Source: Pandoraea faecigallinarum | GTDB lineage: Bacteria > Pseudomonadota > Gammaproteobacteria > Burkholderiales > Burkholderiaceae | Assembly: GCF_001029105.3 (NCBI RefSeq) | Contig: NZ_CP011807.3 | Coordinates: 3,038,001 to 3,102,000 of the forward strand | Length of the DNA stretch: 64,000 nucleotides | Direction: 5' to 3' | In this document: one piece after another, positions 27,646-36,793 of the stretch | How positions within the stretch are numbered: the first letter of the stretch is position 1 | Layout of the letters: every line of letters begins with the position of its first letter | Position numbers and translations under genes: made by a program | The notes under the pieces: model-generated | Told to the model about the DNA's origin: nothing | Seen by the model: the letters and a program-made list of their open reading frames with translations, nothing else | The model's database searches: none

Positions 27646-28709
27646 TCACCTGCGCATGCCGGCGGTTGGCGTCTTGCCCGCCATCGCATCGTCCTTGACC
27701 GCGGCTTCGGCCTTCTCGACGAGGTCGCGGCCGACGAGCGTCTTCCATTTTGCATAAACGGGACGCGTAGCCTCGACAAACCGCTGACGCTGCTCCGGAG
27801 TGAGCCGCGTCACCTTGACGCCACGCGTCTCCAGGTCCTCCCACATGCCCTGTCCGGTACTAAGCAAGTCTTCGCGCGCAAGCGTCACTTCGAAACGCGC
27901 GGCCTCCATCGCGGCATCGCGCACGATATCGCGATCCTGCGTCGACCAACTATCCCAGACCTGCCGGTTCACCACGAATACGATGGGGTCCGCCACGTAA
28001 TCCCAGACCGTGAGGTAACGCTGCCCGGCAGTGTCGAGCTTCGCGTTGTTGAAAATCGTGACCGGATTTTCCTGTCCGTCGATCTTGCGCGCGCGCAAGG
28101 CACGTATCGCCTCGCCCCACGTCATCTGTGTCGGCACGGCCCCCAGCGCCGTAAAGATGTCGTTGAACAGCAAGGATCCGACGACACGGAAGCGCAATCC
28201 GCGCATGTCTTCGGGCGAACGAATCGCCCGACGCGAATTACTCAATTGACTGAAGCCATTCTCGCCCCATGCCAGCGGCACGACGCCCTGCTCTTCGACA
28301 CGGCGAAACAGTTCGCGCCCGACATCGCCTTGCGTAAGTGCATCGACCGAACGATAGCCTCGCAGCAGGAACGGCAGCGAAAAAATATTGAATTCGGGGA
28401 TGGCGGACGACCAGTTGATCGTCGACCCGACGGCCATATCGATCACCCCCTGGCGCAGCGCGGTGAACTCGCGCGTCTGATCCCCCCCATGAGCGTGGCG
28501 TTCGGATGCAGCCGGATGTTGATGCGCCCGTGCGTGCGCTCGCGCACCATGTCCGCCCAGAGTTGCGTCCCCTTGCCCCACGGCGTGCCCGTATCGGGCA
28601 CGATCGACAGCGTGTATTCGGCCTTGTAAGGTTGCGCGGCCACCGGCAGCGCGATTGCGGCGAGGGCAAGCGCGACTCCAATGAGCCCCCGCCAGCCTTG
28701 ATTACGCAT
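27646..28709 (-). pseudogene. TRAP transporter DctP-type binding protein, frameshifted
   Basis: The gene is split in two frames. The first part (28709 to about 28480) encodes a signal peptide and the start of a DctP-type periplasmic binding protein (AEYTLSIVPDTGTPWGKGTQ, then RINIRLHPNATLMGG). The second part, in another frame down to 27646, continues with TREFTALRQGVIDMAVG, FSLPFLLRGYRSVDALTQ, GLRFRVVGSLLFNDIF and QENPVTIFNNAKL. One missing G in a G7 run (28482-28488) explains the shift; with eight Gs the family sequence would be continuous. Such proteins deliver carboxylates to DctQM, and no dctQM genes are nearby. It is either a pseudogene, a phase-variable gene or a sequencing error. Confidence 0.88.
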
Positions 28710-28900
28710 GTTGTCCTCGAGATGATTCGGGATCCGACGTCAACCCGACGCCGTGTGCGATTCCCGTATACGTCCCGAAATTATGCGCTCGCCCTCACGG
28801 CGCTGACTGCCTCGGACAATCCCCGATTGCCGCGTTGCAGCGAGCCTGCCCCATCGGGAATCTCCCTCACGATTCGCTGCACTGCGCGGCCAATGTCCCC

Positions 28901-29677
28901 TCAACCGACGGCAAGACCATCGTCGATGGTCATGATGGAACCGTTGATGAATCGGGAATCGTCTGAAGCAAGAAGCAGAATCAGCCCATCGAGATCGCCC
29001 GGCTCGCCTACGCGCTGACGCGGCAGCATCTGAATCAGCTTGCGCCCGGCTTCGGTCTGCCAATGGTCGTGATTGATTTCGGTGTCGATGTACCCGGGGC
29101 ACAGCGCATTCACGTTGATATTGAAGCGTCCCCATTCAAGCGCCATCGAACGTGTCATGTGGATCACCGCAGCCTTGCTCATGCAGTAGACGCCGAGCAT
29201 GGAGATCGCGCGCTGCCCCGCGACCGACGCCACGTTGATGATCCGGTGCTGCCGTTGGGGGTCGCCCTTGCTGCGGCGAATCATCCGCTTGGCGACTTCC
29301 TGCGCAACGAAGAAAGCGCCGCGCGTGTTCGTATCGACGACGTAATCGAAATCCTGCGGCGTGACGTCGACCAGCTTCTGCTGCGTCGACACGCCGGAAT
29401 TGTTGATGAGAATGTCGATGGCGCCGGCTTCGGTCTCCGCATGGGCGACGCCGGCGCGAATACTGTCGTAATCCGTGACGTCGAGGGGCACGACGTGCGC
29501 GGCGCCGCCTTGCGATTCGATTTCCGCCCGCAGCTCCTTGAGCCGCTCCACGCGGCGGCTGGCCAGCACGACCTTGGCCCCGGCCTGGGCAAGCACCTTG
29601 GCGAACTGCATGCCAAGTCCGCTCGACGCCCCCGTGACCATTGCGACTTTGCCTTCCAGATTCAGCGAACGCCCCAT
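28901..29677 (-). CDS. SDR-family oxidoreductase
   Basis: A 258-residue short-chain dehydrogenase. The cofactor motif is TGASSGLGMQF near residue 16, NNSG sits near residue 93, and the catalytic set is NVASVAGQ with YCMSK. The C-terminal block NVNALCPGYIDTEINHDHW is also typical. ASRR after beta-strand 2 suggests NADP(H) use. The substrate is unknown; many close relatives are annotated only as SDR proteins or as 3-oxoacyl-ACP or 3-hydroxyacyl-CoA dehydrogenases. It sits between a broken TRAP binding-protein gene and ETF-QO, both consistent with organic acid or fatty acid metabolism. It runs divergently from ETF-QO. Confidence 0.9.
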   Translation of the reverse strand: MGRSLNLEGKVAMVTGASSGLGMQFAKVLAQAGAKVVLASRRVERLKELRAEIESQGGAAHVVPLDVTDYDSIRAGVAHAETEAGAIDILINNSGVSTQQKLVDVTPQDFDYVVDTNTRGAFFVAQEVAKRMIRRSKGDPQRQHRIINVASVAGQRAISMLGVYCMSKAAVIHMTRSMALEWGRFNINVNALCPGYIDTEINHDHWQTEAGRKLIQMLPRQRVGEPGDLDGLILLLASDDSRFINGSIMTIDDGLAVG

Positions 29678-29855
29678 CTTCTTCTCCCTCGTGCCCGGAC
29701 ATGCATTGGACGACGGCGGGACATGAAGGCCCGCCGCTAGAGCTTCCTACCTACCAAATCGAACGACCGTGCTATTAATATGCGGTTGCGAGGTGTTCCC
29801 CATTCCCGGAAAATGGCCGCACCCACGAATTCTAACGTTTATAACAGGAGCATCA

Positions 29856-31526
29856 ATGGATCCCAAGCTGCTTGAGCAGTACGGCCCGAGGGAGTCGATG
29901 GAATATGACGTCGTCATCGTTGGTGGCGGTCCGGCCGGCCTGTCCACGGCTATCCGTTTGAAGCAACGCGCGCAGGAAGCAGGCAAGGAAATCTCCGTTT
30001 GCGTGCTGGAAAAAGGCTCGGAAATCGGCGCTCACATCCTCTCCGGTGCGGTCATGGATCCGCTGGCGCTCACCGAACTCATCCCCAACTGGAAAGACCT
30101 CGGCGCCCCCCTGGACACCCCCGTGGTCGAAGACCGGTTCCTGTTTCTGAGCGAGAACGGGGCCACCGCCACGCCCTCCTGGCTGCTGCCCGCCTGCTTC
30201 CAGAACCACGGCAACTACGTCATTAGCCTGGGCAACGTCGTGCGCTGGCTCGGCCAGCAGGCCGAAGCGCTGGGCGTGGAAATCTTCCCCGGCTTCCCCG
30301 CCGCTGAAGTTCTGTACGACGAGAATGGCGCCGTCATGGGCGTGGCAACGGGCAACATGGGCGTCGGGAAAGATGGCGAGCCGACCGAGAATTTCCAGCT
30401 CGGCATGGAATTGCACGCCAAGTACACGATCTTCTCGGAAGGCGCGCGCGGCAGCCTCGGCCGCCAGCTGATGCGCAAGTTCAACCTCGATGAAGGCCGC
30501 GATCCGCAGGCATACGGGTTGGGCATCAAGGAATTGTGGGAAATCGACCCGTCCAAGCACAAGGAAGGTCTTGTGATCCACACGGCGGGTTGGCCGCTCG
30601 ACTCGAACACCTACGGCGGCTCGTTCCTCTACCATCTGCCGAACCATCAGGTCGCGGTCGGCTTCATCGTCGGCCTGGACTACGGGAACCCCTATCTGTC
30701 GCCGTTCGAAGAATTTCAGCGCTACAAGACACATCCGTCGATTCGCCACTTCCTCGAAGGCGGCAAGCGCATTTCGTACGGCGCGCGTGCCATCACGGCA
30801 GGCGGCCTGCTCGCGCTGCCGAAGCTCGTTTTCAAGGGCGGCGCGTTGGTCGGTTGCGAAGCCGGTTTTCTGAACGTGAGCCGCATCAAGGGCAGCCACG
30901 CAGCCATCAAGAGCGGCATGATGGCCGCCGATGCGGCGTTCGATGCCCTCACCGCGGAGCGTCAACGCGACGAACTCAGCGCTTACCCCGCCGCTTTCGA
31001 ACAGTCATGGCTGTATGAGGAACTCAACAAGGCCCGCAACTTCAAGCAGTGGTTCAAGAAGGGGCTGACGGTCGCCACGCTGATGACCGGCATCGAACAG
31101 AAGTTGCTTGGCGGCAAGATGCCGTGGACGATCCACCGCAAGAAGGCCGACCACGAGTGCCTGCTTCCGGCCGCACAGTGTCAGCCGATCGTCTATCCGA
31201 AGCCCGATGGCAAGCTCACGTTCGATCGTCTGTCTTCGGTGTTCATCTCGAATACCAACCACGAAGAAAATCAGCCTGCGCACCTGACGCTCAAGGACGC
31301 GAGCGTGCCCGTCGGCATCAACCTGAGCGAATACGCCGGCCCCGAGCAGCGTTATTGCCCGGCAGGGGTCTACGAGTTCGTGAAGAACGACGACGACTCG
31401 GAGCGCTTGCAGATCAACGCGCAGAACTGCGTGCACTGCAAAACCTGCGACATCAAGGACCCGACGCAGAACATCGTGTGGGTCACGCCGGAAGGTGGCG
31501 GCGGACCGAACTATCCGAATATGTGA
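29856..31526 (+). CDS. etfQO: Electron-transfer flavoprotein-ubiquinone oxidoreductase
   Basis: A 556-residue ETF-QO. The FAD-binding motif VIVGGGPAGLS lies near residue 20. CVLEKGSEIGAHILSGAV and ITAGGLLALPKLVFKGG, and GCEAGFLNVSRIKGSHAA are characteristic. The C-terminal 4Fe-4S cluster ligands are the cysteines in YCPAGVYEF and NCVHCKTCDIKDPTQN. It passes electrons from acyl-CoA dehydrogenases, via ETF, to ubiquinone in the inner membrane. I chose ATG 29856 because AACAGGAG precedes it by six bases. Its own terminator follows. The neighbouring CoA-metabolism genes fit its role in beta-oxidation. Confidence 0.97.
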   Translation: MDPKLLEQYGPRESMEYDVVIVGGGPAGLSTAIRLKQRAQEAGKEISVCVLEKGSEIGAHILSGAVMDPLALTELIPNWKDLGAPLDTPVVEDRFLFLSENGATATPSWLLPACFQNHGNYVISLGNVVRWLGQQAEALGVEIFPGFPAAEVLYDENGAVMGVATGNMGVGKDGEPTENFQLGMELHAKYTIFSEGARGSLGRQLMRKFNLDEGRDPQAYGLGIKELWEIDPSKHKEGLVIHTAGWPLDSNTYGGSFLYHLPNHQVAVGFIVGLDYGNPYLSPFEEFQRYKTHPSIRHFLEGGKRISYGARAITAGGLLALPKLVFKGGALVGCEAGFLNVSRIKGSHAAIKSGMMAADAAFDALTAERQRDELSAYPAAFEQSWLYEELNKARNFKQWFKKGLTVATLMTGIEQKLLGGKMPWTIHRKKADHECLLPAAQCQPIVYPKPDGKLTFDRLSSVFISNTNHEENQPAHLTLKDASVPVGINLSEYAGPEQRYCPAGVYEFVKNDDDSERLQINAQNCVHCKTCDIKDPTQNIVWVTPEGGGGPNYPNM

Positions 31527-31534
31527 TGCTGTAC

Positions 31535-31563
31535 TGCCGCCGATTCGCCCGGCGGTTTTTGTT
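31535..31563 (+). terminator. Intrinsic terminator after ETF-QO
   Basis: CCGCC pairs with GGCGG (stem in 31536-31554), and a run TTTTTGTTTG follows. It lies ten bases after the ETF-QO stop codon. Confidence 0.85.
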
Positions 31564-31629
31564 TGGGCAACCCGCCCGGAATCATGAATCCGGTTCATTT
31601 CGAATCAATGCCGAAGGCAAGGAGGCACG

Positions 31630-31944
31630 ATGACGAAAATTTCCGTTGGATTGTCGGGGGCCATGCTGGCGGGCACCGTCGCGTTGACGAGCGGCGCCGC
31701 ACAGGCGAAGACGGTGAGCTACCTGTGCGATAACACGCACGTCGCCGTGGTGGTCTACGACGACCAGAACCTCGGCGGCAACGTCACCCTCTATTGGATG
31801 GGCAAGCGCGAAGTGCTTAAACCCGCGCGCGCTGCGAGTGGAGAAAAACATGTCGGACGCACTCTCGTCTGGTGGAGCAAAGGTCCGGAAGGCACGCTCT
31901 ACACTGCAAAAAACGAGCAACCCATTACGCAATGCCGCGAGTAA
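31630..31944 (+). CDS. MliC-like periplasmic protein (lysozyme-inhibitor fold)
   Basis: A 104-residue secreted protein. A signal peptide (about 1-26, ending AQA) precedes a small beta-barrel-like mature part. The pattern YLCDN, VVVYDDQN, LYWMGKREVL, ARAASGEKHV, LVWWSKGPEGTLYTA and a final Cys102 resembles MliC, the inhibitor of C-type lysozyme. Cys33 and Cys102 can form the conserved disulfide. MliC proteins protect against host lysozyme. The key SASG-type loop is only partly kept (AASGEK), so inhibition is possible but unproven. It has no lipobox, so it should be soluble in the periplasm. The IS downstream interrupts its terminator. Confidence 0.75.
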   Translation: MTKISVGLSGAMLAGTVALTSGAAQAKTVSYLCDNTHVAVVVYDDQNLGGNVTLYWMGKREVLKPARAASGEKHVGRTLVWWSKGPEGTLYTAKNEQPITQCRE

Positions 31945-31995
31945 TGCCGTGAGTAGTGCCGCGAGTAATGCGGTCAGAATGCGGATGTAAAAAAC

Positions 31996-32015
31996 GCCAG
32001 ACGATAGTCTGGCGT
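31996..32015. repeat. Left 20-bp target duplication flanking the IS
   Basis: GCCAGACGATAGTCTGGCGT, identical to 33585-33604. It contains the palindrome GCCAGAC-GATA-GTCTGGC. It marks the target site copied on insertion. The preceding A-run makes this copy a terminator only for minus-strand transcripts. Confidence 0.93.
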
Positions 32016-32037
32016 CAGATTGCTGACGAACCCCTCG
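32016..32037 (+). repeat. IS left inverted repeat (IRL)
   Basis: Starts CAGATTGCTGACGAACCCCT and matches the complement of the right end with one substitution and one inserted C over 22 bases. Confidence 0.9.
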
Positions 32038-32058
32038 TTTTTCGGAGCGAGGGGTTTT
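32029..32058 (+). terminator. Inward-facing terminator at IS left end
   Basis: AACCCCTCG (32029-32037) pairs perfectly with CGAGGGGTT (32048-32056), and TTTTAT overlaps and follows. On the plus strand it would stop transcripts that enter from the MliC-like gene. Confidence 0.8.
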
Positions 32059-32063
32059 ATCGT

Positions 32064-33548
32064 TTAGGCAAGGGCGAATGGGCAGCGTAAGGGCGCGCAC
32101 ATTGAGAGACAAGCCCTCAGGACGCTCGTGAGCCACCGAAACGGGCGCCAAAGGGACGAACGCTCGCCTGCACGCGCCCGTAGGCGCGCCACCAGCATCG
32201 CAATTTTCTTGATGTTCTGCGCCGCCGCAGCCAACAAGCACTGCTCGGCCACCTTGCGCAGCCCGCGCATGCGCGCATATCGGTGCCCGTGCAGTTGCTT
32301 GGCGTCGGCGAAGCTGCGTTCCACCGTCTCCTTGCGCCGCGCGTAAATGCGTCGCCCCCACTCGCTCAGCCGCCTCGCATCCACCCGCTCCTTGGCGCGC
32401 TCCCAGACATGGCGCGTCACCACCTTCACCGCGTTGGCACTGTTCGTGCACTGTGCTCGTACCGGGCAGCATCGGCATATCCGAGCATCGGATTTGTATT
32501 CCCGATAGCCGAGCCGGTTAGTCGTGCTGTACGGCAGCGCCTGTCCCTGCGGGCACACGTACTCGTTGCGGTACGCGTCGTACTGGAACTGCCGTTTGTA
32601 GAACAGCCCCGGCTTGTGGTTCGGCGTGCGATAGCCCATCACCCCGGCAATCTCCCGCTCCTCCAGCCCCTGGCATACCGCCGGTGTGAAGTAGCCAGCA
32701 TCCAGCCCCACCGCTTCCACCTTGAACTCAAAGCGCTCGCGCTGTCGATCCAGCCGCTCCAGATACGGCTGGCTGTCGTGCACCGAGGCCGGCGTCACAT
32801 GCGTATCGGTGATGATCGCGTGCTTGGCGTCCACCGTGCGGTGGTCCAGATAGAAGAACCCCTTCGGCTTGTCGTCCCGCACCATGTAGCCGCTGTCCGG
32901 ATCGGTCCGGCTAATCTTGGTGTCCTTGCTCGACGGCGGCTCATCGTCGTCCCGATTCAGCGGCTTCTTGCCATGCGCGGCCCGGTCCGCATCCACTGCC
33001 GCATTGAGCTTCTCCAGATAGGCCGCAGGCGTCTGTTCCAGCTTTACCACGTCGAACTTGTTCTTGTTCGCATTGGCCTTCAGGTGCGTGCTGTCGGTGT
33101 ACAGCACACGGCCATCGACCAGACCACGGCCCATCGCCTGGCGCACGATCTCGTCGAAGATCTCCTGATACACCGTCGTGTCCGTGAAGCGTCGGCGGCG
33201 ATTCTGCGAGAACGTCGACGCATCCGGCACCTTGTCGGTCAGCCGAAACCGGGCGAACCACCGATAGGCGACGTTGACCTGGACCTCGCGCATCAACTGC
33301 CGCTCACTGCGCACCCCAAACAGGTAGCCGATGAACAGCAGCTTGAACATCACCACCGGATCGAGCGCCGGACGACCGTTGTCTGCGCAGTACAGATGCG
33401 CGACCTTTTCGCGGATGAATTCGAAATCCACTGCCGCGTCGATCTGGCGCAGCAGGTGGTCCTTCGGCACGAGTTCCTCGAGCGTCACCATCTCGAGTTC
33501 GTGCTGCGTGGGCGTCGGGATCTTTAGCATCCTGCTATTAAAAAACAA
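32064..33548 (-). CDS. IS1182-family DDE transposase
   Basis: A 494-residue transposase. The N-terminal DUF772-type domain has TLEELVPKDHLLRQIDAAVD, PALDPVVMFKLLFIGYLFG and SERQLMREVQVNVAYRWF. The DDE core shows Asp in YTDSTHLKANAN, Asp in VGLDAGY and Glu in ETVERSFADAK. A C-x-C-C set (ICRCCPVRAQC) lies between them, as is common in this family. It catalyses cut-and-paste transposition of the element. The frame is open to a TTG at 33548; an ATG at 33530 is the alternative start, and neither has a well-spaced ribosome-binding site. The frame is intact. Confidence 0.94.
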   Translation of the reverse strand: MFFNSRMLKIPTPTQHELEMVTLEELVPKDHLLRQIDAAVDFEFIREKVAHLYCADNGRPALDPVVMFKLLFIGYLFGVRSERQLMREVQVNVAYRWFARFRLTDKVPDASTFSQNRRRRFTDTTVYQEIFDEIVRQAMGRGLVDGRVLYTDSTHLKANANKNKFDVVKLEQTPAAYLEKLNAAVDADRAAHGKKPLNRDDDEPPSSKDTKISRTDPDSGYMVRDDKPKGFFYLDHRTVDAKHAIITDTHVTPASVHDSQPYLERLDRQRERFEFKVEAVGLDAGYFTPAVCQGLEEREIAGVMGYRTPNHKPGLFYKRQFQYDAYRNEYVCPQGQALPYSTTNRLGYREYKSDARICRCCPVRAQCTNSANAVKVVTRHVWERAKERVDARRLSEWGRRIYARRKETVERSFADAKQLHGHRYARMRGLRKVAEQCLLAAAAQNIKKIAMLVARLRARAGERSSLWRPFRWLTSVLRACLSMCAPLRCPFALA

Positions 33549-33572
33549 AACCCTCGCACTTGGCGAGGGTTT
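33541..33572 (-). terminator. Inward-facing terminator at IS right end
   Basis: On the minus strand AAACCCTCG pairs with CGAGGGTTT across a 7-base loop, and TTTTGTTTTT follows. It lies directly before the transposase start. It would stop transcripts that enter from aroC. Confidence 0.82.
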
Positions 33573-33584
33573 GTCAGCAATCTG
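33564..33584 (-). repeat. IS right inverted repeat (IRR)
   Basis: Read from 33584 leftward on the minus strand it begins CAGATTGCTGACAAACCCTC, the counterpart of the left end. Confidence 0.9.
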
Positions 33585-33609
33585 GCCAGACGATAGTCTG
33601 GCGTTTTTG
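33585..33609 (+). terminator. Right target-duplication copy, plus-strand terminator
   Basis: The second 20-bp copy (33585-33604) of the duplicated target forms the hairpin GCCAGAC-GATA-GTCTGGC and is followed by TTTTT. Before the insertion, this hairpin plus the A-run now at 31990-31994 formed one bidirectional terminator between the MliC-like gene and aroC. Confidence 0.88.
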
Positions 33610-33734
33610 TCTCATGTCACCGAATGTTGGACGCCGCTCGTACGACAAGCACTGCGGCCCGTGCAAACACGGCAAACATCCCCGAGAGGTGGCGGCGTCG
33701 CGACTGGCACCCCGGGTATTCCGCGTGTATGACG

Positions 33735-34838
33735 TCACTCCGGTGCGCGCGCGGGGATCACCGGCGTCGTCACCGGGACATCCCCACACTGCGCGCGGTG
33801 ACGCAACGCATGGTCGATCAGCACGAGTGCAAGCAATGACTCCGCAATCGGCGTCGCGCGAATGCCAACACACGGGTCGTGACGGCCGAACGTTTCGACC
33901 GTGGCCGGCTGGCCGGTCATGTCGATCGATTGACGTGGCGTACGAATACTCGACGTCGGCTTGATTGCGATCGATACGTCAATATCCTGACCGGTCGAAA
34001 TGCCGCCAAGGATTCCACCGGCATTGTTGCCGATGAAACCTTGCGGCGTCAGTTCGTCGCCATGCTCGGAACCCTTTTGCGTCACGCTGCGAAACCCCGC
34101 GCCGATCTCTACGCCCTTGACGGCGTTCAGGCCCATCATCGCATGCGCGATGTCGGCATCCAGACGGTCGAACAGCGGCTCGCCAAGGCCAACGGGCACG
34201 CCCGTCGCGATAACGCGCAGCTTCGCACCCACGGAATCGCCCGCCTTGCGCAGATCGTCCATATACGCTTCGAGCTGCGGCACAACGTCCGCGTTCGCGG
34301 CAAAGAACGGGTTCTGCGACACCTGCGACCAATCCGTCTGAGGAATCTCGATATTGCCGAGTTGCGTCATGCAGCCATGGATCCGCACGCCATATCGTTC
34401 GGCCAGCCACTTCCTGGCGACTGCACCGGCCGCCACGACGGGCGCCGTAAGCCGCGCCGACGAGCGGCCACCGCCGCGATAATCGCGCACGCCGTATTTC
34501 TGCAGATAGGTGTAATCGGCATGCCCCGGACGGAAGGTCTGGACGATGTTGCCGTAGTCCTTGCTGCGTTGGTCCGTATTGCGAATGAGCAAGGCAATGG
34601 GCGTGCCAGTCGTCACCCCTTTGAACACTCCGGAGAGAATCTCGACGGCGTCCGGTTCATTACGCTGCGTGACATGACGCGACGTGCCAGGACGGCGGCG
34701 ATCCAGTTCGACCTGAATGTCGGCTTCCGTAAGCGCCATTCCCGGCGGGCATCCATCGATCACGCATCCGATGGCCGGGCCGTGCGATTCGCCGAAAGTG
34801 GTGACGGTAAACAGGGTTCCAAGCGTATTGCCAGACAT
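33735..34838 (-). CDS. aroC: Chorismate synthase
   Basis: A 367-residue chorismate synthase. The start [20 protein letters not shown] and blocks [45 protein letters not shown] and [18 protein letters not shown] cover the FMN and EPSP binding sites. It makes chorismate from 5-enolpyruvylshikimate 3-phosphate, the last common step to aromatic amino acids. The length is normal. It lies 35 bases after the fused LplT/PlsC gene on the same strand and probably shares its transcript. Its 3' terminator was split by the IS. Confidence 0.97.
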   Translation of the reverse strand: MSGNTLGTLFTVTTFGESHGPAIGCVIDGCPPGMALTEADIQVELDRRRPGTSRHVTQRNEPDAVEILSGVFKGVTTGTPIALLIRNTDQRSKDYGNIVQTFRPGHADYTYLQKYGVRDYRGGGRSSARLTAPVVAAGAVARKWLAERYGVRIHGCMTQLGNIEIPQTDWSQVSQNPFFAANADVVPQLEAYMDDLRKAGDSVGAKLRVIATGVPVGLGEPLFDRLDADIAHAMMGLNAVKGVEIGAGFRSVTQKGSEHGDELTPQGFIGNNAGGILGGISTGQDIDVSIAIKPTSSIRTPRQSIDMTGQPATVETFGRHDPCVGIRATPIAESLLALVLIDHALRHRAQCGDVPVTTPVIPARAPE

Positions 34839-34873
34839 ACGGGATCAGGGTGGGGTGTGACGGAAAGTGCCTA

Positions 34874-36793
34874 TTATACCGGCCAGGGGCCACGAAGCTT
34901 GAGCACCTTGTCGCGCAACGCCTCGGGCGTGGCGAGAGCCGGCGCGACCGGTTCACCGATGACCAGTTCGAGCCGATTCAGGATCCCGCGCTTGAACGGG
35001 CGCGTCATTGCCGCCCCGCCATGCCGGGAGAAGAAGCTTCCCCACAGCCCGCGCAGCGCCATCGGCACGACGGGCACCGGCGAGCGCTCGATAATGCGTT
35101 GCACACCCCGACGGAAAACCTGTAACTCGCCCGACGCGGTCAGCTTGCCCTCAGGGAAAATGCACACCACCTCCCCGGCATCGAGCGCTTTGGCGATTTG
35201 CCCATAGGCGCGCTCCAGCCCAGCCGCGTCCTCATGCGCCGGCGCGATCGGAATCGCTCCAACGGTACGGAAGAACCACGACAGCACCGGGATGCGGAAG
35301 ATCCGATGGTCCATCACAAAGCGCACCGGGCGCCGGATCGACGCGCCGATCACCACGGCATCGGCAAAGCTCACGTGATTACACACCAGCACGCAAGGCC
35401 CCTCGTCCGGAATCCGGTCTGCGCCTTTCACGTCGATCCGGTAGACGGTGTGGAGCATGAGCCACATGACGAACCGGATCAGGAATTCCGGCAGCAGCGT
35501 GTACAGATAAACCGCCACCAGCGCGTTCAGGATCCCCGTGACCAGATACAACTGATCGATGGTGAATCCGGCTTTGGTGAGCATCATCGCCATGAGCGCG
35601 GAAACGACCATGAACAGCGCGTTCAGGATATTGTTCGCCGCGATAACGCGCGCACGGTGTGATGGCTGGCTGCGACTCTGGATCAGCGCGTACAACGGCA
35701 CGCTGTAGAAACCGCCAAACATCGCCAGCAGGAACAAGTCCGCCAGAATGCGCCAATGCCCGGGCTGCGAAATGAACTGCCCCACAGTCTGCAATGTCGC
35801 GCCATCGGCGCCGCCCCGGCTCGCGAAATACAGATCGACGGCGAAAACCGTCATTCCGATCGAACCGAACGGCACCAGGCCAATCTCCACTTTGCCGCCG
35901 GAGAGCCGCTCGCACAGCAGCGATCCGACGCCGATGCCCACGGAGAACATGGCGAGCAGCAATGTGACGACATCCGGGCTTGCCCCCAGCACATCGCGGG
36001 CAAAACCGAAGAACGATGCGAGGAAGGTCGCGCCGAGGAACCAAAGCCACGAAATCCCGAGCAGACTTTGAAAGACGGCGCGATCCATACGCGCGATACG
36101 CAGATTTCTCCACGTTTCGGTGAACGGATTCCAGTTGATGCGCAGATCGGGCTGCGCCGCCGGCGTTTGCGGCACCCACGTCGACACCAGACGCCCAAGC
36201 ACGGCCAATCCCACGCACACGCCACCGATCCACGGCAACGCCCTGCCGCCCACACCGGCCATCTCGCCGCCGGTGATCGTGCCCACGAGAATCGCGACGA
36301 ACGTGCCCATTTCCACAAGTCCGTTGCCTCCCACCAACTCGTGATTGGCGAGATGTTGCGGCAAGTAGGCGTATTTCACCGGCCCGAACAAGGTCGAGTG
36401 CAGCCCCATCAGAAACGTGCAGACGTAGAGCAGCGGCGCGCTCGTCCAGACGAAGCCGGCTGCGCCGACCACCATGATGGCGATCTCCAGCGTTTTGACC
36501 AAACGGATCAGGCGTGCCTTGTCCCACTTGTCGGCGATCTGCCCGCTGGTCGCGGAAAACAGCAGGAATGGCGCAATGAAAATGGCGGAAATCAGAAACG
36601 CCGCCGTCTTGCCGTCGACCTCCTGAAACAATGATGCGTGATACGTGACGAGCGAGGTGAACGCGATCTTGAACACGTTATCGTTCATCGCGCCCAGGAA
36701 CTGCGTCCAGAAGAACGGTGCGAACCGACGTTCCCTCAGCAGTCGTGATTGGTGGCCGTCGCCGCGAGCCGCGCGCTGACTGGCCTCGCTCAC
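34874..36793 (-). CDS. Fused MFS lysophospholipid transporter (LplT-like) and PlsC acyltransferase
   Basis: A 639-residue membrane protein. Residues about 1-420 form an MFS domain of the LplT type (FAPFFWTQFLGAMNDNVFKI, FSATSGQIADKWDKARLIR, ALIQSRSQPSHRARVIAANN). The C-terminal part (about 440-639) is a PlsC acyltransferase with the catalytic HX4D in NHVSFADAV near residue 470, then FPEGKLTASGELQ. In E. coli lplT and aas are separate adjacent genes that recycle lyso-phosphatidylethanolamine; here the two are fused. I chose GTG 36793, which overlaps the CBS gene stop in a GTGA. A longer frame to 37003 overlaps that gene and looks false. Confidence 0.9.
   Translation of the reverse strand: MSEASQRAARGDGHQSRLLRERRFAPFFWTQFLGAMNDNVFKIAFTSLVTYHASLFQEVDGKTAAFLISAIFIAPFLLFSATSGQIADKWDKARLIRLVKTLEIAIMVVGAAGFVWTSAPLLYVCTFLMGLHSTLFGPVKYAYLPQHLANHELVGGNGLVEMGTFVAILVGTITGGEMAGVGGRALPWIGGVCVGLAVLGRLVSTWVPQTPAAQPDLRINWNPFTETWRNLRIARMDRAVFQSLLGISWLWFLGATFLASFFGFARDVLGASPDVVTLLLAMFSVGIGVGSLLCERLSGGKVEIGLVPFGSIGMTVFAVDLYFASRGGADGATLQTVGQFISQPGHWRILADLFLLAMFGGFYSVPLYALIQSRSQPSHRARVIAANNILNALFMVVSALMAMMLTKAGFTIDQLYLVTGILNALVAVYLYTLLPEFLIRFVMWLMLHTVYRIDVKGADRIPDEGPCVLVCNHVSFADAVVIGASIRRPVRFVMDHRIFRIPVLSWFFRTVGAIPIAPAHEDAAGLERAYGQIAKALDAGEVVCIFPEGKLTASGELQVFRRGVQRIIERSPVPVVPMALRGLWGSFFSRHGGAAMTRPFKRGILNRLELVIGEPVAPALATPEALRDKVLKLRGPWPV

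Larger units (their letters stand above)
32016..33584 (-). mobile_element. IS1182-family insertion sequence, complete
   Basis: A 1,569-bp element. Its ends are imperfect inverted repeats (left from 32016 and right, complementary, from 33584), both beginning CAGATTGCTGAC followed by G or A and then AACCC. It is flanked by 20-bp direct repeats and contains one transposase gene on the minus strand. A palindromic target and a long, variable duplication are known traits of the IS1182 family. Both ends carry a hairpin with a T-run that points inward. It appears intact and possibly active. Confidence 0.92.

Noticed and set aside
32016..33584. The IS as part of a composite transposon or genomic island
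   Set aside because: Only one copy is seen, and both sides carry ordinary chromosomal genes.
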